A stretch of DNA of 64,000 bases from Flavobacteriales bacterium (GTDB lineage: Bacteria > Bacteroidota > Bacteroidia > Flavobacteriales_F > PHOS-HE28), in the NCBI GenBank assembly GCA_020635655.1, contig JACJZI010000006.1:243069-307068 (forward strand), in the 5' to 3' direction. The position numbers were made by a program, and so were the translations under genes. Of the stretch, positions 38,892 through 48,605 are shown in pieces (the stretch's first letter is position 1; every line of letters starts with the position of its first letter). Under the pieces are notes generated by a model. It had not been told where the DNA came from. It ran no database searches and worked only from the letters and a program-made list of their open reading frames with translations.

Positions 38892-41532
38892 GCAGGATCC
38901 GCCTGTGATAGGAAAGGAAGGTGCGTTCGCAGCAACGGAACGTATCCATGACGTTCAACAGGTCCTGGTCGCCGTCCTCAGCATCCACGCGCAGACCCTC
39001 CAAGGCCTTCACACCGCTGGCAAGACGAAGCAGGCGCCAATGCGGCAGGAGCTTGTGTCGCTCCCTGGCCAATGCGACCGCATCGCCTTGCTCAAGGGCG
39101 ACGCGCAGGGCCGATCGGATCGAAACGAACTCCTTCCGATAACGGTCCAGGGCTTTCGTCATGAGGTCCCGATCATCGTCGAACTGCGCGGAAAGCGGGT
39201 CCAGGTCCACCACCTCATGGCAATACGCTTCGGACCTTCCCGACCAGAAGGCAAGTCGTTCGAACAACTCGTCCACGTCGATCGGTTTGGTGATCCGATC
39301 GTTCATGCCCGCGCGCATTGCCGCGTCAATGGGATCTTCGTCCACGTAGGCGGTGACGGCCAGGATGGGCACCGGTCGATAGCGTCGGAGACCACGGACC
39401 CTCAGGGCCAGTTCCGATCCGGTGGCCCCATCGCCGAGGTCCAGATCAATGAGCAGGATGTCAAAGGACCCCTGCCGCGTCATATCGATGGCCTCGCCCG
39501 CGTTCGTTGCCATTTGCAGTTCCCAGCCACCTTTGGCCGCCCAATGCTCCATGAGCATTCGGTTCGTGGCGACATCCTCCACGTAGAGGACCCGGAGACC
39601 ATGCAACACGTCCTCTCCAAGCGGGTCGCGCCGTATCCCTTCCCCTTCGGAGCGCTGTTCGGGCAGGTGAACGATGAAACGACTTCCGATACCGACGGTA
39701 CTCTCCAACCGGATCGAACCTCGGAGCATATGCACCAGTCGCTTCGTGATGGCGAGACCAAGGCCGGCGCTGGGATCATCGCCGTCCCCATGCGAAGCCT
39801 TCTCGAAACGTTCAAATATCCTGGCCCGCTCTTCCGGAGCGACCCCCGGCCCCGTATCGGACACAGCGATGTGCAACCCATCCAGGGCAGTATGCGCCTC
39901 GATATCGACATGGCCTCGGATGGTGTACTTGACCGCATTGCCGACAAGATTGTCCGCGATCTGATGCAACCGCAATGGGTCGATCATGAACCGGTCCATC
40001 AGGTCATGGAACCGGATGCGCAGAGCAAGTCCTTTGTGTTCTGCGAGCGGGCGATGGGCCTGGGCCACGTCGGTCAGCACTTGCCGCACATCGGTGGGTC
40101 GGGGATCCATTTTGAGGCGACCCTCGGCCATGCGCGCATTCAGGAGCAGATCATCGACCAGTCGCTTCAGCCGGTACCCCGACCGTTGGATGGTCGCAAG
40201 CCGTTCCAGATCGGCCGGATCAAGCCCGTCGGTGCGAATGGCATCGGCCATTCCCAGAATCGCGTTCAAAGGAGTGCGCACCTCATGGCTCATGTTGGCA
40301 AGCAGATCACGCCGCTGTATGTCCGCCCGTTCCGCCCTGGCACGTGCCTCCTCCAATTCCCTTACGCGATGATCGATCTGCCCCTGCATTCGCTGAAAAC
40401 TGCGTGCCAGGCTGCCGATCTCGTCCTTTCGATGCAGGAGATCCCCGGCCATCGGGTCCCCTTCCGAATAGCGTTCGATCCGTTCGGTGATGGCCTGCAG
40501 ACGTCGGGCGATGGAGCGTGCGAATAGCAAGCTCAACAGGACGAAGCAACCGGCGATCGCGACCGTGATCAACAAGGCCCTGTTCCGCCTTGAGCGAAGA
40601 TCGGCCACCAATGGGCGCGTATCCATGGACACCGCGATCGAAAGGGACCGCATCCAAGGGCTCGGGCGTATGGACCGCAAGGACCAGAAGCGATCCCCCA
40701 TCTCGAGATCCCCTGCGGTCTGAAGGGAGGTCCGTCCCAGGAGATCCTCCAGTGTGAAACTCCCCCCATAGTCATCACGAAAGGTCAATGCGGTATCCGG
40801 ATGCAGGACCAGCTGCCCATCATCCCGGGCCATCACGAGTTGCTGTCGTGTGCTGACCAATACCTCCAGTTCGGCGAAGAACGGATGGAGATCGGTATTG
40901 ATCACGACCACACCGACCAGCCTCCCATTCGGACCTCGGACGGCGGTAGCTGCACGCAGGGTGGGCATCACAGGCTTCCAGACCCTACCATGCTCCCGGT
41001 TCAGGTCGATACGTGAGAAATAACGTCTGCCTGGTGCAAGTGCGACAGCCTCTTGGTAATAGTCGCGATCCCCCTTGTCCTGCAGCTCCTGGGCAGGAAC
41101 CCTCCTGATATGGTCATTCTGCTGGTCGAAACGCACCAGTTCATGGCCGAGGCTGTCCGCTGCGATCAATCGGACCTGTGCATAGAGGGGACGGCTGCGG
41201 ATGAAGCTTCCCATCAGCAACGCGACGCGATCGATCGCCGACCTCACCCCCGCCGTGTCCCGATCCGTCCATGCGCGAGCGAAAGCCGAAACAGGATCGT
41301 TGTCCGCAAGGAAACCGATGTCATCATCAAGCGTGTTCACGAAAGTGCCAATGCGCAGGACGACCAGATCGCTCGTCCGACGCAGGTCCTCCGAGGCCAT
41401 CACATCGATCTGTTCCCGACCGGCCCGGTACACCAGGTAACCTGCGATCGACGTGGAGGCCACCACGAACACCGTGAACACGAGCGTGGCCCTTGTCACG
41501 ATGGAATTCCACCACGAACGACGATCGTGCAT
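38869..41532 (-). CDS. Hybrid sensor histidine kinase with receiver and HPt-like end
   Basis: An 887-residue inner-membrane kinase. TM1 (about 13-35) and TM2 (about 318-338) enclose a Cache-type periplasmic sensor (about 40-315). Then come HAMP (about 338-395), HisKA with His416 (LANMSHEVRTPLN), and HATPase_c with N box near 532 (DNLVGNAVKYT), SDTGPGV (558-564) and GLGLAI (590-595). A receiver with Asp696 (LLIDLDLGDG) and Lys749 (ITKPID) follows. The last 100 residues look like an HPt domain with candidate His826 (ARERHKLLPHW), but the usual H-x-L-K-G pattern is altered. It starts 24 bp after the small secreted-protein gene on the same strand. Confidence 0.92.
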   Translation of the reverse strand: MHDRRSWWNSIVTRATLVFTVFVVASTSIAGYLVYRAGREQIDVMASEDLRRTSDLVVLRIGTFVNTLDDDIGFLADNDPVSAFARAWTDRDTAGVRSAIDRVALLMGSFIRSRPLYAQVRLIAADSLGHELVRFDQQNDHIRRVPAQELQDKGDRDYYQEAVALAPGRRYFSRIDLNREHGRVWKPVMPTLRAATAVRGPNGRLVGVVVINTDLHPFFAELEVLVSTRQQLVMARDDGQLVLHPDTALTFRDDYGGSFTLEDLLGRTSLQTAGDLEMGDRFWSLRSIRPSPWMRSLSIAVSMDTRPLVADLRSRRNRALLITVAIAGCFVLLSLLFARSIARRLQAITERIERYSEGDPMAGDLLHRKDEIGSLARSFQRMQGQIDHRVRELEEARARAERADIQRRDLLANMSHEVRTPLNAILGMADAIRTDGLDPADLERLATIQRSGYRLKRLVDDLLLNARMAEGRLKMDPRPTDVRQVLTDVAQAHRPLAEHKGLALRIRFHDLMDRFMIDPLRLHQIADNLVGNAVKYTIRGHVDIEAHTALDGLHIAVSDTGPGVAPEERARIFERFEKASHGDGDDPSAGLGLAITKRLVHMLRGSIRLESTVGIGSRFIVHLPEQRSEGEGIRRDPLGEDVLHGLRVLYVEDVATNRMLMEHWAAKGGWELQMATNAGEAIDMTRQGSFDILLIDLDLGDGATGSELALRVRGLRRYRPVPILAVTAYVDEDPIDAAMRAGMNDRITKPIDVDELFERLAFWSGRSEAYCHEVVDLDPLSAQFDDDRDLMTKALDRYRKEFVSIRSALRVALEQGDAVALARERHKLLPHWRLLRLASGVKALEGLRVDAEDGDQDLLNVMDTFRCCERTFLSYHRRILLREGPDA

Positions 41533-41556
41533 GTGGGTCGGTGTCGTACCGCAGGC

Positions 41557-41895
41557 TCACTGCCCGAAGGGCGTGAGCATCAGGTCCGCTTCGAAGGTAG
41601 TCGTACCACAGGGCACGGCCTCGAAACCCAGCACGAACGGCCTGTAGCCGTTCTCCGTGATCCGCAGCTCGAAGGGAGCGTCGCACGGCAAGAACAAGGC
41701 ATAGCGTCCATCGCTGTTCACCTCGGTGAGCGACCAGCGCTTGCCAGCGGTATCGTAGTGCTCGACCGTGGCATATACCGCTCCTCGCGTCACCTTATCG
41801 ATCACCCGTCCATACACCTGCACGCGCTCCGTCTGCTGCGCACGGGCGGCAAAAAGGAGGAAGAACATGGCTGTGGTCGTGAAGGTGATCCGCAT
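41557..41895 (-). CDS. Small secreted protein, carboxypeptidase-regulatory-like domain
   Basis: A 112-residue protein. The signal peptide MRITFTTTAMFFLLFAARAQ is followed by VQVYGRVIDKVTRGAVYATVEHYDTAGK, a beta-sandwich of the CarboxypepD_reg type often found at the start of TonB receptors, and NSDGRYALFLPCDAPFELRIT. There is no further domain. It lies upstream of the hybrid kinase on the same strand and could be an envelope partner of its sensor; this is only inferred from order. A start at 41907 is also possible. Confidence 0.78.
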   Translation of the reverse strand: MRITFTTTAMFFLLFAARAQQTERVQVYGRVIDKVTRGAVYATVEHYDTAGKRWSLTEVNSDGRYALFLPCDAPFELRITENGYRPFVLGFEAVPCGTTTFEADLMLTPFGQ

Positions 41896-42045
41896 TGGTG
41901 CCTGCATACGTAGGGACAAGCGGAGGGTTGCGGCCGTCCGACGTGCATTGCGGAGGCGCGCATGGGACGGGCTCCACCTCCCCCGGCCCACCGCGCAGAG
42001 GCATGCCGGAGAACGTGCGCCAAGGGACGGGCACCGCGCCCCGCC

Positions 42046-42053
42046 TACCTTTG
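42046..42053 (+). promoter_or_regulatory. -7 element of purB, 6 nt from the start codon
   Basis: TACCTTTG (exact TAnnTTTG), then CGCTAT, then ATG 42060. Any transcript starting the usual 3-5 nt past this element has almost no 5' leader. Confidence 0.7.
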
Positions 42054-42059
42054 CGCTAT

Positions 42060-43424
42060 ATGGAACCCGGACCGCTCACCGCCATCTCCCCCGTAGACGG
42101 CCGCTATCGTGAACGTTGCATACCGCTTGCCCGCTGGTTCAGCGAGTTCGCCCTGGTGCGCTACCGTCTCGTCGTCGAGGTGGCCTATTTCCGGTTCCTT
42201 TGCGAGATACCCCTGCCGGAGCTGAAGGGGGCCCCTCTGGACCGATTGGCGGGATTGGAGGCGCTCGCGAACGACCCACCCCTGCCGGCCGTTCAGGAGA
42301 TCAAACGGATCGAACAACGCACGAACCACGATGTCAAGGCGGTCGAGTACTTCCTCAAGGAGCGGCTGGAAGAGGCCGGTTTCCTGACCCAGAAGGAGTT
42401 CATCCATTTCGCACTGACGAGCCAGGACATCAACAACACGGCGGTGCCGTTGTTGCTCAAGGATTTTCTGTTCACCCACTATCTGCCTGCGCTGATCGGA
42501 CTGCGCGACCGATTGCACGGACTTGCGCTGGAATGGGCACAGGTAACGATGCTCGCGCACACGCACGGGCAACCGGCCTCACCCACACGACTGGGCAAGG
42601 AGGTGCAGGTCTTCGTTGAACGGCTCGATGGACAATTGAAACAGGTGCGCGGCGTGCCCATTACTGCGAAGTTCGGCGGGGCCACCGGGAATTTCAACGC
42701 CCACCACGCAGCATACCCCGAGTTGGATTGGCCGCGCCTGGCCGACCGCTTCATCGAGGGGCTCGGGCTGGAACGCCAGAAGTTCACGACACAGATCGAA
42801 CATTATGACGACATGGCGGCGTTGTTCGATGGCATGCGGCGGGTGAACACCATCCTGATCGACCTGTGCCGGGATGTCTGGCAGTACATCAGCATGGGCT
42901 GGTTCCGCCAACGGACCAGGGAAGGGGAGGTCGGTTCCAGCGCCATGCCGCACAAGGTGAACCCGATCGATTTCGAGAATGCGGAAGGCAACCTCGGCAT
43001 CGCCAATGCCCTGCTGACCCATTTGAGCGAGAAACTCCCGATCAGCCGGCTCCAACGGGATCTGACGGACAGCACGGTCACCCGCAACATCGGCGTTCCA
43101 ATGGCGCACACCATGCTCGCTGTCGACGCGATCGGACGCGGTCTGGACAAGTTGTTGTTGGACCGCGCAGCGATCGAACGCGAACTCGAGGGCAACTGGT
43201 CCGTCGTCGCCGAGGGGCTCCAGACCATCCTGCGACGCGCCGGCTATCCGGAGCCTTATGAACGCCTGAAGGACCTGACGCGTGGACAGGCGCACATCGG
43301 GAAGGCGGAGATCGGACGTTTCATCGATGGGCTCGATGTGGACGACCGCGTGAAGGAGAGCCTGCGCGCCCTTACTCCGCACAACTACACGGGTGTGGAC
43401 CTGCTCGGTCGCTCGCTCGGCTGA
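42060..43424 (+). CDS. purB: Adenylosuccinate lyase
   Basis: A 454-residue enzyme acting twice in purine synthesis: SAICAR to AICAR and adenylosuccinate to AMP. It starts MEPGPLTAISPVDGRY, like E. coli PurB. The signature SSAMPHKVNPIDFENAEGN contains the flexible catalytic loop, and AHTHGQPASPTRLGKE holds the catalytic His region. ATG 42060 is set by homology and by the -7 element just upstream; the frame stays open to 41895 without coding character. Confidence 0.97.
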   Translation: MEPGPLTAISPVDGRYRERCIPLARWFSEFALVRYRLVVEVAYFRFLCEIPLPELKGAPLDRLAGLEALANDPPLPAVQEIKRIEQRTNHDVKAVEYFLKERLEEAGFLTQKEFIHFALTSQDINNTAVPLLLKDFLFTHYLPALIGLRDRLHGLALEWAQVTMLAHTHGQPASPTRLGKEVQVFVERLDGQLKQVRGVPITAKFGGATGNFNAHHAAYPELDWPRLADRFIEGLGLERQKFTTQIEHYDDMAALFDGMRRVNTILIDLCRDVWQYISMGWFRQRTREGEVGSSAMPHKVNPIDFENAEGNLGIANALLTHLSEKLPISRLQRDLTDSTVTRNIGVPMAHTMLAVDAIGRGLDKLLLDRAAIERELEGNWSVVAEGLQTILRRAGYPEPYERLKDLTRGQAHIGKAEIGRFIDGLDVDDRVKESLRALTPHNYTGVDLLGRSLG

Positions 43425-43434
43425 TCCGCCGCGT

Positions 43435-43932
43435 TCAAGGTTTGGCAGGCCTTTTCAAGGACCGCTGAAAGACGACCAGGTCCGTGCGCGGAACGTCCTG
43501 TAGTCCCAAGGCGTGCATCAGCGTTACGACCTGGCCCCTGTGGTAGCTGGCATGGTTGAAACCGTGCATCAGCATCTGCCACACAGGCTGCCGATGAGCG
43601 TTGCCTTTCAGATCGATGTAGTTGCGTTCCTTCACCAGGTCCGGGTCGGAAGACCTGGCGACATGGTCGCGCAGCATGGCCGCGTGTTTCAACAAGGTGC
43701 TGATGGAACTGTCATCCTCCGCAGGCCATTGATGCTCCCGACCGTTCAACCTGCACCACCAGACATGGTGTGCATCGCGGATATGGAGCAGGGTGCCACG
43801 GAGCGATGGAAAGCTGCTCGGGGCCGGCCGATCCAACAGTTCCTCCGGTTCGCGGTCGAGCCGTTTCACGAACAGCGTGTTCGCCCACAGGTCGTAGGCG
43901 GCGTATTGATCAAGGAGCGCGTGGATCTGCAT
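43435..43932 (-). CDS. DinB-family protein
   Basis: A 165-residue four-helix-bundle protein of the DinB/YfiT-like group. The three metal-binding histidines are visible: one in LLHIRDAHHVWWCRL and two in HGFNHASYHRGQ. Members are often thiol-dependent transferases or of unknown activity. The in-frame extension to 43983 lacks helices of the family, so ATG 43932 is chosen. It converges on purB with 10 bp between the stops. Confidence 0.9.
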   Translation of the reverse strand: MQIHALLDQYAAYDLWANTLFVKRLDREPEELLDRPAPSSFPSLRGTLLHIRDAHHVWWCRLNGREHQWPAEDDSSISTLLKHAAMLRDHVARSSDPDLVKERNYIDLKGNAHRQPVWQMLMHGFNHASYHRGQVVTLMHALGLQDVPRTDLVVFQRSLKRPAKP

Positions 43933-44019
43933 GCGGGTGGATAACACTGTTGAAAGATCCAAGGTCGCCCTGCGGAGGCGCACACATGGTCTTCGGACAT
44001 TCGCGGGGACGAATATCCA

Positions 44020-44562
44020 ATGATCGCCACACTTTTCGGCAAGAAGCGCATCTCAGAGGACAAACTGGCCAATGTGTTCGTCAACGCACTGTTGGAACTG
44101 GTGGACCAGGGCTTCGCCAACGTGGTGGCCGAGTTGAAGGAGGCGCCGGAGTTCGAGGCGGTGCCGGACATCGCGTACGAGAATGAGGCACCCTTCCTGC
44201 TGATCGTGCTGGCCGGGAACCTATTGGAAGCGCGACGTCAGTTGCCCGCAGGGACGGATGTGCGGCTCGCCACGCTGGCCATTTCGAAATTCGCCACGGC
44301 CACAGGGTCCAGGAGCACGGAAGTGGAACAGCGCATCGGTCGCCTCCAGGGCCTGATGAACCGGCTGAACGCTCCGAGCAAGAACACGGTGTACGCGATG
44401 AGCAAAGCGGTATTCCATCAGTACGACCTCTTCGCGTTCCAAAAGGTCTACTTCCGGGAGCAGCGTGTTCCGGACCCGATTATCCAGAAGCGATTGAACG
44501 CCTTGATGGCCTTCTTCCTCTGGGATTGGGAGGACTTCCATGAACACTACCGCATCGGCTAG
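44020..44562 (+). CDS. Conserved-looking hypothetical protein
   Basis: A 180-residue, mostly helical, soluble protein beginning MIATLFGKKRISEDKLANVF. It has evenly spaced hydrophobic residues, an acidic middle (VVAELKEAPEFEAV) and an aromatic end (FFLWDWEDFHEHYRIG). There is no signal peptide, membrane segment or known motif that I recognise. Codon use is like its neighbours. It is divergent from DinB and ends 4 bp before the converging lhgO gene. Confidence 0.75.
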   Translation: MIATLFGKKRISEDKLANVFVNALLELVDQGFANVVAELKEAPEFEAVPDIAYENEAPFLLIVLAGNLLEARRQLPAGTDVRLATLAISKFATATGSRSTEVEQRIGRLQGLMNRLNAPSKNTVYAMSKAVFHQYDLFAFQKVYFREQRVPDPIIQKRLNALMAFFLWDWEDFHEHYRIG

Positions 44563-44566
44563 CGGG

Positions 44567-45793
44567 TCATTGCCCCACTCCGAGCTGCTCGACGACCATC
44601 TCCACGATCGCCCCGCCAATGGCCAGGGATGCCGTCGCTGCGGGTGATGGCGCGTTGAGCACATGCACGTGCCGGCCCTGCCTTTCAATGCGGAAGTCGT
44701 CGACCATGGTACCGTCCGTCGCCAGCAACATGGCCCGAACACCGGCACGCCCCGGACGGATGTCGTCCATGCCTAGCGAGGGCACCGATCTTCGGAGCGT
44801 GCGCAGGAAGAGCCGTTTGCTGAACGCACGCCTGTATTCCTCGATCCCGTAAGCCATGTTGTTCATGAACAACCGCCAAGTGCCGATATAGGACAGTGCA
44901 TCAGCGGTGTCCTTCAGGTCGAAGTCGGTCCGGCCATAGCCTTCGCGCTCGAAGGTGAAGACGGCGTTCGGACCGCACTCGATGCTCCCGTCCGTCATCC
45001 GCGTGAAGTGCACGCCCAGGAACGGGAACCGTGGGTCGGGCACGGGATAGATCAGGTGGCGCACCTTGTGCTTCGCATGATCCTCCAGTTCATAGTAGTC
45101 GCCGCGGAAACCAACGATGCGCTCAGGGAATCGTACGCCATCGTTCTTGGCGAGCCGGTCGCTCTGCAGACCACCGCACACGATGACCGTATGCGCCCGA
45201 TGGATGCCCCGGTCCGTCCGAACGGTGCTGGTGCTCCCCACCTGTTCCAGGCCAAGCACCTTCTCGCCGAGGTGCACCTGGCTGTCCGGGTTCAACATCA
45301 GGGCGAGTTCCACCATGCGCTCCGTCGCGCCGCGGAAATCGATGATGCCCGTGCAGCCCACGTGGATCCCGGCGATCCCGCTGCAATGGGGCTCGATCTC
45401 CCTGATCCCACGCGCATCGACCCGGCGCAGATCCTCGATGCCATTGGCCTGTCCCCGTTCCCAGATCGCGTCCAGCCGTGCCATCTCGTTCTCGTCGACG
45501 GCCACGATCAGCTTCCCGCAGATCTCGTGCTTCACGCGATGCTCCCTGGCGAACGCGACCAGTTCACGACGGCCCTCGACGCAGTTCCGCGCCTTGTAGC
45601 TGCCGGGTTTGTAATAGATACCGCTGTGCACGACACCGGAATTGTTCCCGGTCTGATGATCGGCCAGATGAGGCTCCTTCTCGATCAATAGAAGGCGGAG
45701 ATGCGGAAAACGCTGTTGTATCTTGTAGAACGTGGCCGCACCCACGATGCCGCCACCCACCACGATCACGTCCCGGTCCCGTTCCTGTTGCAT
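44567..45793 (-). CDS. lhgO: L-2-hydroxyglutarate oxidase
   Basis: A 408-residue FAD enzyme that oxidises L-2-hydroxyglutarate to 2-oxoglutarate, passing electrons to the quinone pool. The FAD motif VIVVGGGIVGAATFY is near the N-terminus, followed by HQTGNNSGVVHSGIYYKPGS, which is characteristic of LhgO, and a C-terminal GRAGVRAMLLATDG. I set the start at ATG 45793: a TTG three codons earlier is part of a -7 element (GATATTTG), so it cannot be the start. The gene follows the UMF1-type transporter by 20 bp on the same strand. Confidence 0.93.
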   Translation of the reverse strand: MQQERDRDVIVVGGGIVGAATFYKIQQRFPHLRLLLIEKEPHLADHQTGNNSGVVHSGIYYKPGSYKARNCVEGRRELVAFAREHRVKHEICGKLIVAVDENEMARLDAIWERGQANGIEDLRRVDARGIREIEPHCSGIAGIHVGCTGIIDFRGATERMVELALMLNPDSQVHLGEKVLGLEQVGSTSTVRTDRGIHRAHTVIVCGGLQSDRLAKNDGVRFPERIVGFRGDYYELEDHAKHKVRHLIYPVPDPRFPFLGVHFTRMTDGSIECGPNAVFTFEREGYGRTDFDLKDTADALSYIGTWRLFMNNMAYGIEEYRRAFSKRLFLRTLRRSVPSLGMDDIRPGRAGVRAMLLATDGTMVDDFRIERQGRHVHVLNAPSPAATASLAIGGAIVEMVVEQLGVGQ

Positions 45794-45799
45794 CGGCCG

Positions 45800-45807
45800 C
45801 AAATATC
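45800..45807 (-). promoter_or_regulatory. -7-like element of lhgO, 6 nt from the start codon
   Basis: The minus strand reads GATATTTG (one mismatch to TAnnTTTG), then CGGCCG, then ATG, the same 6-nt gap as purB. Confidence 0.5.
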
Positions 45808-45813
45808 CGATGA

Positions 45814-47163
45814 TCAGGCAACGAGCGTCCGCTCCCTGGCGGGCACACGGAGCAGGAGCAACAATCCGATCACGAAAAAGCTGCCGATGGCGATCACCGT
45901 ATTGCGCAGATCTCCCGTGATCTGGTTCACGAGGCCATAGGCGAGGGTCCCAAAGACCGTCCCCATGTAATAGCTGACATCATAGAAGCTAAAATAGCTC
46001 GCATGGTCCTCCGTATCGGGCAGGAACTTGGCGTAGGTGCTGCGCGACAAGGACTGGCATCCGCCCATCACCAGACCCACGAACGCGGCGAGCACGTAGA
46101 ATTCGGTCGTCCAATGGGTGAAGTACGCGCCGATGCAGATGCCGACCCAGATGGTGACCCCGATACCCAGCGCCATCAGGTTGCCGAACCGTCCGCTCAG
46201 GCGGGTGAAGATCCAGGCACCGAACGCGGCCACGAGCTGGATCACCAGGATGCTGATGATCAGGGCGTCGGCACCGATCGGAACGGCGTTCCCGAACGCG
46301 TCCAGCTGCTTGATCTCACGTGTGGCAAAGGCCACGGCCAGGTACATCACGGTCTGAATGCCCATGTTGAACACGAAGAACGCGGCGAGATAGCGTTTCA
46401 AGCGCACGGTACCACCGAGCTGCCGCCACACCTTGCGCAATTCCCGGTAGCCGCTCACCCAGACGTTCACCTCCCCGTTCGTGATCGTGCGCGTACGCTT
46501 CGGCAGCGCGGCGAAGGGGATCTGTGCCCAGAGCGCCCACCAGAGCCCGACGCTCAGGAACGAAAGCCGCGCAGCCAAGCCTCCCGGATCCATTCCGCCC
46601 ATCCATTGAGCAAGGCGGTCGATGCCCAGGAGCTGCGGTGACTGGACCATGATGAGATTGATGATCAACAGCAGGACACTCCCCACATAGCCCATGATGT
46701 ATCCCCGCGCACTCACCTTGTCGTGGTCCGCCGGTTCGGCGATCTCGGGCAGAAAGGCATCGTAGAAGATCAGGCTGCCCGAAAAGCCCACGCAGGCCAG
46801 CATGAACAGGACAAGGCCGAACACGAGGTGATCGAATGTGAAGAAGAACAACCCCATGCAGGATGCCGCTCCGAGATAGCAGAAACCCTTGAGATAGGCC
46901 AGCTTGTTGCCCCTGCTGTCCGCGATGCCGGACAGGATCGGGGCGATCAAGGCAACAATGAGGAACCCTACCGACAGCGCGTAGGATTGCATCGAATCGG
47001 CGGGTACCCCGAAGCGATCAGCGACCTTGTCGAATCCATCCACGATGGAGATGGCGGCATAATAGATCGGGAAAATGGCCGATGTGATGGTGAGCGAATA
47101 GGCCGAATTGGCCCAATCGTACATGGTCCACGCCCGGATGATCCGGGGGTCGCCCTTTTGCAT
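45814..47163 (-). CDS. Major facilitator transporter, UMF1 family (Atg22-like)
   Basis: A 449-residue transporter with about 12 hydrophobic helices. The N-terminus (IIRAWTMYDWANSAYSLTI) is the UMF1/Atg22 signature, with FYDAFLPEIA and the MFS loop SGIADSRGNKLAYLKG further on. Homologs in yeast export amino acids from the vacuole; the bacterial substrate is not known. ATG 47163 is chosen over TTG 47172, which lies in the likely -7 element. Confidence 0.9.
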   Translation of the reverse strand: MQKGDPRIIRAWTMYDWANSAYSLTITSAIFPIYYAAISIVDGFDKVADRFGVPADSMQSYALSVGFLIVALIAPILSGIADSRGNKLAYLKGFCYLGAASCMGLFFFTFDHLVFGLVLFMLACVGFSGSLIFYDAFLPEIAEPADHDKVSARGYIMGYVGSVLLLIINLIMVQSPQLLGIDRLAQWMGGMDPGGLAARLSFLSVGLWWALWAQIPFAALPKRTRTITNGEVNVWVSGYRELRKVWRQLGGTVRLKRYLAAFFVFNMGIQTVMYLAVAFATREIKQLDAFGNAVPIGADALIISILVIQLVAAFGAWIFTRLSGRFGNLMALGIGVTIWVGICIGAYFTHWTTEFYVLAAFVGLVMGGCQSLSRSTYAKFLPDTEDHASYFSFYDVSYYMGTVFGTLAYGLVNQITGDLRNTVIAIGSFFVIGLLLLLRVPARERTLVA

Positions 47164-47168
47164 GGGTG

Positions 47169-47176
47169 ACAAGGTA
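47169..47176 (-). promoter_or_regulatory. Candidate -7 element of the UMF1-type transporter gene
   Basis: The minus strand reads TACCTTGT, then CACCC, then ATG. It has two mismatches to TAnnTTTG but the same position as the exact elements. Confidence 0.35.
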
Positions 47177-47231
47177 AGCGGAAGACGGAAGGGCGGTCGA
47201 ACGCTCCCTTCAAGGGGTCATGCGGTCGGGA

Positions 47232-48392
47232 TCATTGTCCGACCTCCACCTCCACCCTGCGGTTCTTGCTCAAGGCCACTTCGTCGTCCCCGGCGTCGGC
47301 GGGTTCGTCGGCCTTGCGCCCTTCCGTGGTGATCCGTTCGGCATCGATGCCGGCCTCCACGAGCACGGCCTTGACGGCATCCGCACGTTCCTTGCCCAGA
47401 TCGGTCAGGTCCGGTCGCATGCGCACGCGGTCGGCTTCCACGGCGTCGGTATGACCGATCAAGCGGATGTGGATGCCGGGATCACCTTTCAGGAGGGTAT
47501 CCAACTGTTCTATGACGCCGTCCATGGCACCGTCGACCCCACGCTGGAATCGTTTGAAATAGACCACTGTCTGGTCGATCTGGTCCTTCGGCGCCAGCGT
47601 CCTGTTCACCTTGCCCTTGCGGCTGTAAATGAATTCGCTCTCCGCCTTGTCCAGCTGCGTGCAGCTGCACTCGCTCAACAGTTTGATGGGGAATACGGCG
47701 ATGTCATCGATGTAATAGTAGGCCTGGAACTGCTGCGGACCGGTCATGCCACGGGGGCGTTTGATCTTGCCGGTGTTGGTCTTCTCGTTCGAAGCGAAGT
47801 TGCCGATCACCAAGTACTGTTCATCCCCCTTGGCCTCGTATGGACCGCAGACGCCCTGCCAGGTGAAGGGGTCATCATAGATCTTGGTGCGGAGCGCGGG
47901 CACCTGTGCCTCATAGGTCAAACTGCTCTCATCGTCCTTCTTCACGAGCATCCGGCTCATGTATGCGCCCAGCTCTGCGGAAGCGTATTTGGAGCGGTCG
48001 GCGAGGCTCACATAGTATCGGACACAGTACTTCTGGTTCTTCGTGAGCATCTTCTTGAACTTCACCTGGAGGTAGCTGCGCGGTTCCTTGTTCATATAGC
48101 TCCACCATAGCAAGCCGGCATAATTGTCCCCGCTCAGGGCCCCCTGTTCGCCGAAAGCGTTCTGCGGCGCGCTGGCCGCTCCGGAAACGTTCCCGCTGTA
48201 AAGGTCCGCCTTCACCTCGGTCGGGGACGACCATGGCTTGGCCATGTCGATGCTACCCAGGCGCTTGAGCTTGCCGTCCACCGATTCGAAACTGCCGTTG
48301 GGCACCATGTTGATGCTGTCCGGGACCTCCTGTGCATGGACCCTGCCGGTGGCCAGGGTGATCATGATGAGCGCAATGTGTCTGATGTTCAT
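47232..48392 (-). CDS. OmpA-family outer-membrane protein
   Basis: A 386-residue envelope protein. A signal peptide (MNIRHIALIMITLATGRVHAQ) precedes a long N-terminal beta-rich domain that starts MVPNGSFESVDGKL, a fold common in Bacteroidota surface proteins, and contains a CSCTQ pair. The last 110 residues are an OmpA C-terminal, peptidoglycan-binding domain (LIGHTDAVEADRVRM, LGKERADAVKAVL, LSKNRRVEVEV). ATG 48392 gives the signal peptide; the frame extends to 48476. It faces the beta-barrel gene across a 213-bp gap. Confidence 0.9.
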   Translation of the reverse strand: MNIRHIALIMITLATGRVHAQEVPDSINMVPNGSFESVDGKLKRLGSIDMAKPWSSPTEVKADLYSGNVSGAASAPQNAFGEQGALSGDNYAGLLWWSYMNKEPRSYLQVKFKKMLTKNQKYCVRYYVSLADRSKYASAELGAYMSRMLVKKDDESSLTYEAQVPALRTKIYDDPFTWQGVCGPYEAKGDEQYLVIGNFASNEKTNTGKIKRPRGMTGPQQFQAYYYIDDIAVFPIKLLSECSCTQLDKAESEFIYSRKGKVNRTLAPKDQIDQTVVYFKRFQRGVDGAMDGVIEQLDTLLKGDPGIHIRLIGHTDAVEADRVRMRPDLTDLGKERADAVKAVLVEAGIDAERITTEGRKADEPADAGDDEVALSKNRRVEVEVGQ

Positions 48393-48605
48393 GGTCCGTT
48401 CTGTGATCGGTCGGCGTGTAACGAGGAAGAAGTGGCGCTGTTCTCCGAACAAGACCGCGCAAGTTAACGGTTCCACACCGGCCGCCTGGCCGGTACTTCC
48501 GGGGATCCGGTGCGCTCCGGGGCAAGCACCATGCCGATCGTCCCCTGTTGCGTGGACCGCTCACAGGCCGCATCTTCGCGGATGGATCGATCGTGGCGAC
48601 CAACG

